A program made the translations under genes and the position numbers. Under the pieces are notes generated by a model, which made no database searches, was not told the DNA's origin, and saw only the letters and a list, made by a program, of their open reading frames with translations. Shown here piece by piece: positions 21,695 to 33,258 of a stretch of 64,000 bases of DNA. Numbering within the stretch: the first letter of the stretch is position 1; each line of letters starts with the position of its first letter. The DNA lies in NCBI GenBank assembly GCA_965153455.1, contig OZ234495.1:22750875-22814874 (forward strand). Reading direction: 5' to 3'. The stretch is from Sphagnum compactum (Eukaryota; Bryophyta; Sphagnopsida; Sphagnales).

Positions 21695-24600
21695 ATGACC
21701 ACCTCATATCTCTTACATGGCTCGCCGATGCTGCCGTCGCTTCAGGATGCATCTGCCAGGGAGTTCGCGAGACAGCTCTCGAGTGTGCATCTTGCCGAAA
21801 GGTGAAATTGCTTCTACGACTTCGTGATTCTTGCAATTTCCTGTATGTCTTTCTGATTTTTTTTGGTATTGAAAAATGTCGTCAAGTCGAAGAATCATTG
21901 CGTCCTTTATTGTAAGATGATGATGATGATGCTGGCGCCTCTTTCAGTTCGATGTTAGACAAGCCCGGATTCACTTTCGCAACTGGACGAAATAGGTAAA
22001 GGGAATTCTCAAGCTCGCCTAGTTAGCGGTATCCCTCTCTCCCCCCGGGTCGTCTACAAATCTTTTGCGATTGCGAGGTCGTAGTACGTGACTTCGGATT
22101 GAAGATTTGTTTGCTAGAATCTCTTTGTAGAGCAGCTGACGTCGGATCTCAAAGCATTACGAGAATGTTTACAAGCAAGCCTTTGTGATCTGAGCCCTGG
22201 TGCAGACGCAGGTTTGCGAGGGGCTCTTGCTTGCTTGGTAGCTGCAGGCAGCAAGGCTGTCTGGTGTTAACATAATCCCCTTAGATAGGTTGGAAACCAA
22301 AACCTCTTATTATGTAGATGGATGCAACTGTATCTCTCCTGCTTCATATGATTTGAGAAGCCATCACATATTGCCCCTGCCACCAGCAAGAGCTTTCCTA
22401 TGCTGTTTGACATCCTTTTGGTTTTGTCTTCATTTGTTTTCATTTGCATTCTTTGAGGTGCTGTCAAAGAACTGCTGTCAAAGAGGGTGGCACTGGAAGA
22501 TTGTCTTTGAATTCACATTTTGCTTGATTCTATCTGCCTTAAGCCAGGCCTGTAGGTGCCAGGTTTTCTTCAAAGATTTGAAAATCTAATGCAAATGCAG
22601 TTGCTGCTCTCTTGGACTAAGGCTTTTGTCTTCTAAGATACATTGACCTTTGTTGTTTATCAATGGGATTGGACAGGCCAATGGCAAGTCTTTCAATTTC
22701 CACACACTTGGACACACCTGAGCAAGGGGGTTGCAGGCCAAAGGCAGTTATAGCAAGCTCAGCACACAGGGATGTGTTTGATCCTGTGATGAAGGCTATG
22801 AGCAGGAATAGCCCAATCCATGAGTTTTATGGCCATTCACAGAAACTTTATCAGGTATGTTCTGTTGATTGTTGTCTCTTGTAATGACCTGGTTTTGTGA
22901 TTTGTCAGATGTGAACTGCTGCTGGATGAGAATCTTTGTTCATAACAAGTACCATCTTTGTTCTATTTCTTGTGTCAATATCTTCCTGATTTCTAGGAAG
23001 ACAAATTTCTTTCAGTGAGAAGACACAGATCAGTGAGTCTTTGTTCAGTTCCTTAAGTCTAGATTCCCTTGGGAAGGAATGCTAAGTGCAAAATGCATTA
23101 GGGGAGGCTGCTCCTGTTTCATAACTGTTTCATTAGGGGATAGCACAAATTTCATAACTGTGGTCCGTCATCTGAGTATGGAGGACTCACAGTGGAGCTT
23201 CTCCTTGTCTAGGTACATGACACTCTGGAATCAGCACAGGCAGATTACCTCATGTGAATTTTGTGAAACAAGTCATTTACATCAAAATCTCTGCTTGGAA
23301 TTTTTCAGTATGACCTAATGTGAGTGAACCTATTGATGGATCCAGTTGTCATCTCCTTGACACTGAATGGGTTTAGAAAACTAAACCATGCTTGCATTAT
23401 AACATCTCCAAAGCTGCAACGACTAGTTCCTGATGTTGAGCTCAATGGTTATGCAGAGGAATCCAGTGGACCAAGCATATGATTTTAGAAGGGCAGCCAG
23501 GGCTTCTCACAATGACATGCATGGAGGGGCACCTGAAGCTCAATCCCATAATACAATTGAAGCTTCTAAGCACTTTGATTTTTTGGTCATTGGAAGTGGT
23601 GTGGCCGGCCTGCGATATGCACTTGCAGTGGCAAAGTTTGGGTCTGTGGCCATTGTAACAAAATCTGAGCCCCAGGAGAGCAACACTATGTATGCTCAGG
23701 GGGGTGTGAGTGCAGTTTTGGATCCAGCAGATTCTGTTGAAAGCCATATCAGGGATACTATTGTTGCTGGGGCGTTCTTGTGTGATGAGGAGACTGTTGA
23801 GGTGGTTTGCAGAGAGGGACCTGAACGAGTAAGGGAGTTAATTGCATGGGGGGCTCTATTTGATCAGAGTGAGGATGGACAACTACATCTAGCAAGGGAA
23901 GGTGGTCATTCACACCACCGGATTGTGCATGCAGCTGACATGACAGGACGTGAGATTGAACGGGCACTTTTGACTGCTGTCCACACTAACCCAAACATTT
24001 CAATGTTTGAACACCATGTTGCTGTAGATTTGCTTACCCTTCAGGATGGAGCAACAGTGGTTTGCTATGGTGTAGATACCTTGGACATGAAGAAACAAAA
24101 GGTGGTGAGATTCATTGGGGGCGTAACTATGTTGGCTTCAGGAGGGGCAGGTCATGTGTATCCAACTACAACCAATCCTCTTGTGGCAACTGGTGATGGA
24201 GTGGCCTTAGCACAACGGGCACATGCTGTGGTTTCAAACATGGAATTTGTGCAGTTTCATCCCACAGCCTTGGCTGATGAAGGCCTACCAATCAAGCCTG
24301 AGAAACGTGAGAATGCTTTCTTAATAACTGAGGCAATGAGAGGAGCAGGGGGCATCCTTTACAACCAGAGTATGGAACGGTTTATGCCTCTTTATGATTC
24401 TCGAGGGGAACTTGCACCGCGTGACATGGTGGCTAGGAGCATTGATGACCAGCTAAAGAAGCGAAAAGAGAAGTTTGTGTATCTTGATATCAGTCACAAA
24501 CCAAGAGATGAAATCTTGGCCCATTTTCCTAATATTGCAGCAGAGTGTTTGAAGTATGGGCTTGACATCACTAAGGAGCCAATACCAGTTGTCCCTGCTG

Positions 24601-25268
24601 CGCATTATATGTGTGGTGGGGTGCAAACAGGGCTACTTGGTGATACCTCCATAGAGGGGCTGTTTGCTGCTGGAGAAGTCACCTGTACTGGTTTGCATGG
24701 AGCCAACAGGTTGGCAAGCAACTCCTTATTGGAAGCTTTAGTATTTGCACAGAGAGCTGTGGAACCTTCAGTTGCTTATGCCTTCCAAATGGGAGGCAAA
24801 AAAGCAGAAGTTGAGAAGGTGGAGTATGAATGCCAGCATCCAGTTGTTGCCATGGACTTGAACGAGGATGAGTTGAAAGAGGTTCTTTGTTTCACAGAAC
24901 TGCAGAGAAAGTGTTTGCAGCAAATAATGTGGGATTATGTGGGCATAATTCGGTCAACAGAGCGGCTCAAAGTAGCACAGAGGAAGTTGAGTGAGCTTGA
25001 AGCTGAGTGGAAGGATCACTTGGTCAGAAATGGATGGAAACCGAGGATGGTGAGCCTGGAGGTGTGTGAGATGAGAAATTTGATATCAGTGGCAAATCTT
25101 GTTGTCAGTAGTGCTTTAGTTCGGCAGGAGAGTCGTGGCCTTCACTACACAACAGACTTCCCAATGCTTGTTGAGAGTGCCAGGCTACCAACAATTCTGT
25201 TCCCTAGTTCTTCAATGAACACTTGGAGCTCAAAGCTAGTTCACAGAATGGAAGTAGAGACAAGATAA
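21695..25268 (+). CDS. AO: L-aspartate oxidase, plastid (three exons)
   Basis: It oxidises L-aspartate to iminoaspartate with FAD, the first step of NAD synthesis in plastids; quinolinate synthase uses the product. The model joins 21695-21801, 22677-22854 and 23457-25268, giving 698 residues. Both introns are GT-AG and phase-consistent (phase 2, then phase 0). Residues 1 to about 130 form a variable, transit-peptide-like region. The FAD-binding GSGVAG is at 141-146, then 'REGGHS' 242-247, 'ASGGAGHVYP' 322-331, 'FHPTA' 362-366, 'HYMCGG' 478-483 and 'GLHGANRLASNS' near 507-518, all as in plant and bacterial NadB. The whole catalytic part is one exon. Alternative starts are an in-frame ATG at 21416 with no stop before exon 1, ATG 22663 inside intron 1, and ATG 23433 inside intron 2. 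Identity is secure; the N-terminus is less so. Confidence 0.93.
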
Positions 25269-26269
25269 TGATTCTTCACAGATAGTTTCTTTTTTGGAAG
25301 ACATGTAGCAAACAGTTGTAGCTGCAGGCAACATTTTTAGTTCAGGGTTTATGATTTGACCAGCAACATACTCATTTGTATTGTAAGGGCTATCCAGGGA
25401 CAAAACGTTCTTTGTTAGAATCATTCTTGAATTCCTGCAGAGTGTTTGAAGCTAAGAGAAGGATCAAACTGATTATTCTAGCAATTGGAGTTCAGATACT
25501 TGACTCTTTTACAATGAGACAGTGACTACGTGGATCATGACTCTGTGGATTACCATGAACGGTATTCGTGGATCAGATTATTGTCTTTCTCCTTGTTTGC
25601 ATTTTCTTTGATTGTCACAATTTGTGATAAGAGCAAGGAGGATGCAATTAGCATGGGAGATTCTTACTGCTCAATCTATGCTTAAGGTTCCCTGGTGCAG
25701 TGCTCCAGTGCTTCTGACTAGAGAGGTGGCTCAAATCGGCCTGGCATAAACTGCACACCATAGTTTTCAGAGAAAGTAAAAGGTCCTGTCATTCCCAGGT
25801 TCATATTTTAGTCTTCCTATTAGTTGTAGATTCAAGTTGACAGAGTAATAGGTTAAAGGCTCCAGATGCCTATGTAGATCTGTGCAGAAATCTGGGATGG
25901 GAGTGAAGGTTCCACATGGTTGATTGCTATATGTGATGTTGAAGGTTCATAGGTCAGGGGTGGGAGAAGAAAAGTTAAAATTGAGATTGGATTCATCCTC
26001 TACCTTGTACTGTGAAGATCTCTGATGTGGATGAACCTTCTTTTCAGCTTGTTTACACTATGTAGCTTGTCATTTGAAGGTAGTGTTCTTCAGCAAACAA
26101 GGATTGGGATGAACTACCATTCTGTGAAATATTTTTAGGCCCAACACATTCTGTTGTGCTGATTGCATGTCTGACAGCTTCTCAATGAGCATTAAGTTAT
26201 TATTAAAGTTTCTCTTTGCTTAAATATAGGCTGCTAGAAAACCCATCACTGCATCCACAGTAATGGTCG

Positions 26270-26309
26270 GTGTGTGTGTGTGTGTGTGTGTGTCTCTCTC
26301 TCTCTCTCT
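26270..26309. repeat. Compound (GT)n(CT)n microsatellite
   Basis: A run of alternating GT (to about 26292) passes directly into alternating TC up to 26309. Confidence 0.95.
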
Positions 26310-26849
26310 GTGGCTTTGAAATTGCATATGTTTCAAGAGTCCAAATTGTGATGTGCAATATGCAAACACAGGACCTTACTTATACATACATTTTGGACCA
26401 TTGTTTTGGACCATCAAGATACCATTTTCCACTTCTTGAAGTGGGGAGTGGACTATGTGTGCATGCGTGTGGTCATCTGAACAATTGTACTATTGAAGGT
26501 TTTTTTCTGATGGATCATGTTGGTAGTTATATCTGCAAAGTCATGTGCAGATGTCTTCTTGCACACAAATGATACCTGAGTTGTTACCATCTAACTCAAT
26601 TGTCTCCTTTGTGTTGGGTTTTGTGGGAGTATTCTGGAAGTATGATTATGATGGCAAGGGATGAGGTGATAACCCTGACAATGCTTTTGTCTTGGCTATT
26701 CCTCTTCTCCATCTTCTTCTTCTCATCTTTGTTTGTTAGGTCTTCTCCAAAGGGGGGGGAGGCTTGGCATTGGGGTAAGATTTTTTGTTGAACTTGGAAC
26801 CAATATGTGAGTGACAGCTGAAGATCTAGCTTTAGTCTCTAGGCAGCTT

Positions 26850-27043
26850 GGGTGAACCAGCACCTACATCAGTACCATGGTAAAACCCCCGAAAAAAAAT
26901 TTGGTTGCTTCTAAACATTATAAATATCCCTTCCCTTGACTAAATCAGGGTCCCTGAAGTTCAAATTTAACATTTCCTCAGTTGATGCTCTAAGAGGCCT
27001 TACTCAAGAAGGTGAAAGTACCAGTCTAGGTGCTGGTTTACCC
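26850..27043. mobile_element. Small inverted-repeat element, GGTGAACCAGCACCT family
   Basis: The left end begins GGGTGAACCAGCACCTACAT and the right end, on the opposite strand, begins GGGTAAACCAGCACCTAGAC. The inverted repeat extends to GTAC after about 24 bp. The 194-bp body resembles segments near 48.06-48.25 and 48.60-48.78 kb (shared 'ttctaaacattataaatat' and 'aggcct.actcaa.aaggt'). No target duplication was identified. Confidence 0.55.
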
Positions 27044-29561
27044 TGGCCCTGTTTCAACCTAATTCGTTGTACAGTCAAATTACCTAACCATGTTACATGG
27101 CTCTATCATTTGCAGAACCTATGTGTGGGTTACATCTGAAGCTCTAGCTCCACCATTTCTCATGATTTTGTTGGACATGTCATGGAGAGCAGAGCCGTTA
27201 GTTCATGAGCTGCTTCTTGGATTTCCTCTTGGTGGCTACTAGGTGTGAAGCTGGCATTGTGCATCAAGATAGGCATATTTTGTCCCCTTCAACAGGATAT
27301 CCAATGATTCAAGATTCTGAACCATTCCGTCCCTTGGTTATCTCTGGAAATAGTTGCACAAAGCCTGAGCATGGCACATAAGTCTACAAACTCATGAATG
27401 TCAGTTAATCACACAACTCAATGAACTGGGGGTTTGCTGAAAGAATGTTCTGGCACTAGCCGAGTAATACTAGTGGTTCCCTCCCCACACAAACATTGAT
27501 CTGAAAATTATTAGTGTTCAGTGGCCTAAAAAAGCGGTAACTGTAAGCTGAGCTGGTTATTTTGTGCTATGGTTACAATTGAGAACTTATGTTGAAATTT
27601 GATATCAATCCACTGGGTTTACTGTTCAAAAAAGCATTCTCACTCAATCTTGTTACAAAGAGAATGAATCAATCTATTGTTGGGTATATGGTAAAGCTAA
27701 ATTTGGATGAAGAGGTTTCCAATTGGTAATAGGGTTTTTGTCTCTGTTAAATGGTATATTAGTGTCTAGTTGTGATATGGCAAGTGCATTGCAGCTGACT
27801 TAATTCCCTCTTTTTGAGTACTTGTGAAGTGAAAAAGGTGTTGGGTGCTTTGACCTATGGATTATATTGGTCAAATTGTGAAGTTATGATGATAGTTGGT
27901 AGGAGTTTTGTGGGTTGTGCATGGAATCATGTTGTTGAATGAAGTCATTTCAGGTGCCAAAATCTGGCAACATATGAGAAAATAAAAAACAATGAGTTGT
28001 TCCTCTTGAATTTAGGTTGCATCAAACAAAGTTGCCTTACAATGAGAAATATGTTGAAATCTACAAGGTAGTCGTGCTATCCAATGGGTCCAAGATTAAA
28101 TGAATTCTTTCTGGGAAAATTCATGGGCTGAATTTGCACCAATTGAATCAGTTAAACCATTTTTTCTCCTTGAAGATACATGATGACCAGATTTATCAAA
28201 TGTAATGTCATGCATTTGGCATTACAAGAACAACTTCGGTATTTGCAACAATCTGTGTAATCAACACATGCTTTATCAACCTGAATACATTTAGAGTATG
28301 TCTTAAGTTCTAACAACCTTCTCGTGGCCATAATCATCTCAAATAACAGCATCAATCTGTCCAAAATTATGTCTAATAACCCTAATCAAGATTGAAACAA
28401 CCTTAATCAGTCCTATTCACCCTTAACCATGCCTTAATATGGTTAATAGAACCCTAATTGTATTCTTTTAACCTTGACAACCTATAACCTTGTCTGAAGT
28501 GGCCCTTAATAACCAAAAGTTTCAATTTTGATTTTGAACCAATGTTGGCTAGCTATTGGTTTTTAGAAGAATTGTCAAGGCTAGGTCTAGAATTGTTTTT
28601 TTGTAAAAAGGAAGACCATCCAATTCTGGGTCTAGTTAATATTTTCAAAAAATCAAAACCCACAAGTTTTGGATTTGGGTCAAATTTTCTTGATCAACAA
28701 TTCCAAGTTTGATAGGTCTAATTTTCATTAGATTCTTAAATTTCGATTTTAGGATGGGTTTGGTTTTAGCTTATTAAATAATTGGAGGATGCACCCCAAA
28801 CGTCCAAAAAAAAATTCACAATCAACCACTTTGATTGACCCATCACACAAAATTTCTAAAACTTTAAACACCCCTAAAATAATTTTCACTTTCAAGATGG
28901 ATGTAATTTCTTCCGGATGGGCAAAGCCAAAAAATTGAAACTTTTGAACTCTATACAAGTGAGACAACAAGAAACCTAATTTTGTGCCTTTGTGAGAGGG
29001 GAGGGGAATGGGAGGAAGCACTAGGGTTTACTTGGACAAAGGATGGTGAAGGGAGGGAGGGAGGATATGGGAATTTTATCCCATATCAGTTGACTTCACT
29101 TCCATAGTTGTAATAAATATATATAGGCAAAAGGAAAGAATTAGAAGTAGTCTAATTTGGGATTCCTCAAGTAAAGGGAAGTAAGGCCCCTTCTATAAAG
29201 GCCTTAAGAACTTATCTTACCAAAAAAAGGTCTTAAGACCTATAGGAGAATTCTAAGGAAAGGTCTAGTTTAATGTACACTTTTGGAACTGAGTTCTTAG
29301 GCAAGTCTAACTCGATGTAGACACACTAGGGCCGGTTCTAAAGCAGGTTTTGTTCCTTTTAGACCTGCCAGGTCAGGTTCTTGGACTTGGACCCAGATTT
29401 AAACCAAAACCAAGAGCTAACCAAAATTGCTTTGAGCGTCTGATTCCTTTATTGGTAGCCATTATATTTTGCTAAGCCTAGCTAGTGAATGTCCCATAAT
29501 CCATTGTCTTTTGTTGTGATTATATTAATGAGTTTTGGGTGCACCCAAAGTTCAGGATTTT

Positions 29562-30142
29562 CTTTTTTTTGGCGCCCGGATCTTAGATGTAGGTTGACTA
29601 ATCGTCGCAGGTGTCAACTGCAAAGCCAGCGTTCAGCCGGCGCACTCGCAGGCAATCAGCTATTCCCCAACGCCTCGTTGAAGTGCGACGGAAAGGCGCT
29701 GATTGATTTGGTAGATGGTCTGTCCTCGGGGTCGGTTGTGTTTGTTAGCGTGACGGGTGGCGATCTTGCAGATCATGATGCGTGTCTCGGGGGCGGAGCC
29801 GCCGAACGTCTCCCAGGCCATGGCGATCAAACGCAGGCCATTGCGGCAAAACTTCTCGTCATCGTCGGAGTGCTTCTTGACGTTGGCGGCCTTGACAGCG
29901 ACCAGACTTTTTCCCGCCGCACGATCAATGAAGGTGGGTTGCAGTGGGTGTGTAATCACAGAGTCCAGGCAAGCGTCCTGGCCGGCGCAAAACATCGAGA
30001 GCAGGACGTCAACGAGACGATCCTTGCGACCAATGATTAGACCGATCTTCTCGAGGCGGGACTTAAGACCCGCCTCATTGGTGATGATATTCTGCACGTA
30101 CGACATGCGGTCGTGACGACGAATGGTGTGCGGCCCATGCCT
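29562..30142 (-). mobile_element. 5'-truncated LINE-like insertion with poly(A) and target duplication
   Basis: The 581-bp block is GC-rich within AT-rich DNA. CAGGATTTT flanks it on both sides (29553-29561 and 30143-30151), a 9-bp target-site duplication. On the minus strand the element ends in an A-rich tail (seen on plus as CTTTTTTTT at 29562-29570, merging with the duplication). Poly(A), target duplication and a truncated open frame are the hallmarks of non-LTR retrotransposon insertion. Confidence 0.7.
29660..30106 (-). pseudogene. C-terminal fragment of a LINE-type reverse-transcriptase protein
   Basis: The 148-residue open frame contains 'EKIGLIIGRKDRLVDVLL', 'DSVITHPLQ', a Lys/Ala-rich stretch and 'AWETFGGSAPE'. 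The order E-K-GL, R..D.(L/V)DV, D..(V/I)THPL, K..K and ETFGG is one I recall from the C-termini of reverse-transcriptase-containing proteins in plants, algae and oomycetes, possibly a PD-(D/E)XK-like nuclease (inference). No reverse-transcriptase motif is present, so it is a 5'-truncated relic. It is unbroken over its length, suggesting a fairly recent insertion. Confidence 0.55.
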
Positions 30143-30818
30143 GCAGGATTTTTTTTTGGGTTATGGGCCTCTTTGATTGACCCATAAGGAGACTTCCCAA
30201 AATGGATATATTATTATATGGTCCATCCCATTAGCTTCCCTTTAACCTCTAAAAGCCTAAGTCCTTGGGAGGTAATTTTCGATTCTAAGAGAGCACCAAA
30301 CATTTTCATGAATGTAATGCACATATTAAGAGATAAACGAAATGCACTATTGGATTTGAAAAGCATTGCCAAGAACAAGCTATAAATTTTTTAGAGCATT
30401 GGATAAACATATGAACAAGATCAAGAATTCAAAATGCAACAATCTAACAAGGGCCTACTCTTTGCCTGAAACTATGGCAAAACTTTGAGCACAAAAAGAA
30501 AACCAACAAAACATTACCCATGCAACTAAACCTGAAACAAAGGATAACATTTTAGTTATCCCAAGCCTAAATTTCAATTTAGGTGGGGCTAGAATGAGTC
30601 GGATTCCATACTTCCAATGAACGAGGAGTGCTCATGTAATTTGGTGCTTGAAAAAACAAATCTCATGTTGGGCAACAACTGCCCAATTAGTAGCACCTAG
30701 CCATTATTGTTCAACAAATGGGATTGATTAAACACCACTCACATTGAGGTGGCTAGGTTGGGAACCAAGTGAGGGTTTGGCCCTTGGGTAGCCCTCCTCA
30801 CACATCAAAAAATGGTAG

Positions 30819-30846
30819 CCCCCCCCCCCCCCCCCCCCCCCCCCCC
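30819..30846. repeat. C28 homopolymer
   Basis: Twenty-eight consecutive C residues. The words CCTCACACAT or close forms flank it on both sides (near 30796 and 30844). Confidence 0.9.
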
Positions 30847-32653
30847 TCACACATGGATGTGCTTGATCAGCACACCAGTGGAAGGATTTTTTTTCTTATG
30901 CATCCTACCCAAAAAAAATTCTAAAACCACTTAAATATGTGTAATCAAGACTAGTTGAAAGGTATGCTCTTGTAACTTATACAGTTGAGCAAAGGGGAAA
31001 TTTAGATTTATAATTTTATCTTGAAAATAAAAAAAATTGTTTGGAGGAGAATTCAAAGTCTTGGAATTTTGTTCTCATGTACATAACTAGGCCAATCATT
31101 GAACACCTAATGTTAAAGAAACATGAATCCTTAAACATTCCTCTATTGCTCATGGAGCTCAAATAGATTTAGTAGTCCCCAACCTAATGCATCGAATGCC
31201 ACAAAAATCGTTCAATTCCATCAAGCACTGACCAAGATATGTCATATAAAAACGAAGGGGGTAAATGTTCCATGATAATAGTTAAAACAATTTATGTGTT
31301 AAAGCTTTTGACATTACTCTGTTATGGATGAAGTCCAAAGAATTTTTTATACAGCTTCAACTGATGCACATAGAGCTATTTAAGTCACTCAAAACTGCTG
31401 AGAAAAGAAAAAGACATAAGGTTGGGAAGTAAGGGGGGTTTAATGTTTTTGTTTAGTCTCTTTGGAAAAGTTTGTCCTCTTCTTGCTTCATTGGTGTTGC
31501 TATTTTAATTTTGAAATTCAAAAGTGTTTTGTAAACCCATGGCCATGAAGATTTGTCAATAAAGACAAAACAAAAAAATATGCTAAATGTTCGATAACAA
31601 AAAATACTTTACCTCTTATTTTAGGAAATCCAATAGGAAGTGTTGTTATATCCCATATCATTGTCCAAAGTTGAACTTTCATCAATCCTATAAATATAAA
31701 TACACACTATATACTAAACCTCTCATTTTAAGAGATACAATAACCATTTTAACCAAATTATTTCTGTTATGTTAAATGTGATTAGTAATAAATAACTATA
31801 GTTGACAAGAGAACTTTAAGCAAAATACATGGGAATAAACTGTGCTGCTATTGAGAACTTGGGGAATACATTTGGGAGCACCAAATCCCATTAAAATCTC
31901 ATCTGCCCCTTTCCCCAATACTTGAGCCTCTTGGGTGCATGTTGCCTCACCTCATTGACTGGGAAATTAGAATTGAACTATTTCTAATAACGTCAGACAC
32001 CATTTTCCACCTTGACTATGGCCGGGGCATGAATGGTAAGATAGACCAATCTAAGACCAGGTCTCTCTTCACCGTCACCTCTTCCGGCCTCTTCATTGAC
32101 ACCCCCCTTCAAGGTGCTTCCTCCTTGGTTCAGTGCCAGTTGTTTGGAAACAAAAGAACAAACAAACAAACAAACTGGGTTCGTCTTTCAAAATCTTTCC
32201 TCATGAGGTTTTTAAAACCTATTTAAAACATAAGGTTGGCACAGAGTCATCATTCTCTCACAGATTCTTTTCTTTTCCTGTGTGTCGCTGCTTCCTATTC
32301 TTCACCATCCACCATCGTACTAAAAGTTCCTTGTGAATACATATTGTCCAGGAACCATCAATGGTCACCCAATTAGTCAAGAATTGTCGAACAACAGCCA
32401 CTTGCCCCTGGTGTCTTCCAAAAAGACAACAGGCCTCTACAGGTGTAACACCAGTATTCTGCAGCTTGAACTACCCATTGAAAAGAGAAACGGTGTTGCT
32501 AGGCATATGCTTAATTTGGGTCTACCTTGCTATATGTGAACCTCCTCTGTACAGAAGAAACTCATGCTCAATTGTCTTCTATTTCTGCTCCTGTTCAATG
32601 ATAGATTTCCATGTGTAGAGTGTAGACATGCAAATCTAGATCATAGTCCCAAG

Positions 32654-32895
32654 CAAATTGCATGGGAGAAATCTAGGTACCATATATTATTTGATCTGGG
32701 TAGTAAGTAAATTGCATGGGAGGAATCTAGATACATAGTTCCAGATGACTGGGTAATGAGCAAATTGCACGCAAGAGAGATGTAGATATATAATTCAAAA
32801 TCTCTGGGTAGGAGTAAATTGCATGCAAGAAATGTAGATACATAATTCTAGATCTCTGGGTAATGCATAAATCGTCTGGGAGAAATCTCATATAA
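32654..32895. repeat. Minisatellite, about 53.5-bp unit, 4-5 copies
   Basis: Copies of a unit beginning (C/T)AAATTGCATG.(A/G)AG and containing 'atctagata.ata' and 'tctgggta' start at 32654, 32708, 32761, 32815 and 32868. The copies are diverged from one another. Confidence 0.8.
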
Positions 32896-33227
32896 GTTTG
32901 TGCCCGCTGATGAGCAAGAGAGGAAGCAAGTTCTGCTGCGTGACAAAGTGTACACGTGTAGAATGCATGCAGGGTCTTTGGCCTTTCTCATGAGCTGACT
33001 GGTGATGGTATGCATGCCCAATTACTCACCCACAAAGCTACAGATCTTTGTGTATGCCACCTGTTTGCTGGTTTGACAATGGGATCCGGGACTCACCATG
33101 TTGCTGAAGTTTTTTGCATTTTGCAGAAACGACCAACTACTAACTGCTGGAGGACTGAAACTTTACAATTTAAAAGCATAAAGGCTACATTTATTAAATG
33201 CATTTCATAACTTCCACTGTGCACACA

Positions 33228-33232
<5 letters not shown>

Positions 33233-33258
<26 letters not shown>
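33233..33258. repeat. (CT)13 microsatellite
   Basis: Thirteen CT units are visible directly. Confidence 0.95.

Larger units (their letters stand above)
25269..29552. other. Intergenic region after the AO gene
   Basis: The first few hundred bases are probably the AO 3' untranslated region. Beyond that there is no supported gene. The region contains a GT/CT microsatellite (26270-26309) and a small inverted-repeat element (26850-27043). The open frames on either strand are short and lack family resemblance. Confidence 0.6.

Noticed and set aside
29489-30040. 183-residue frame on plus over the LINE-like insert
   Set aside because: It is antisense to the conserved minus-strand frame and starts outside the insertion.
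32654-32895. CRISPR-like array
   Set aside because: Units are diverged along their whole length with no constant repeat and unique spacers, and the genome is eukaryotic.
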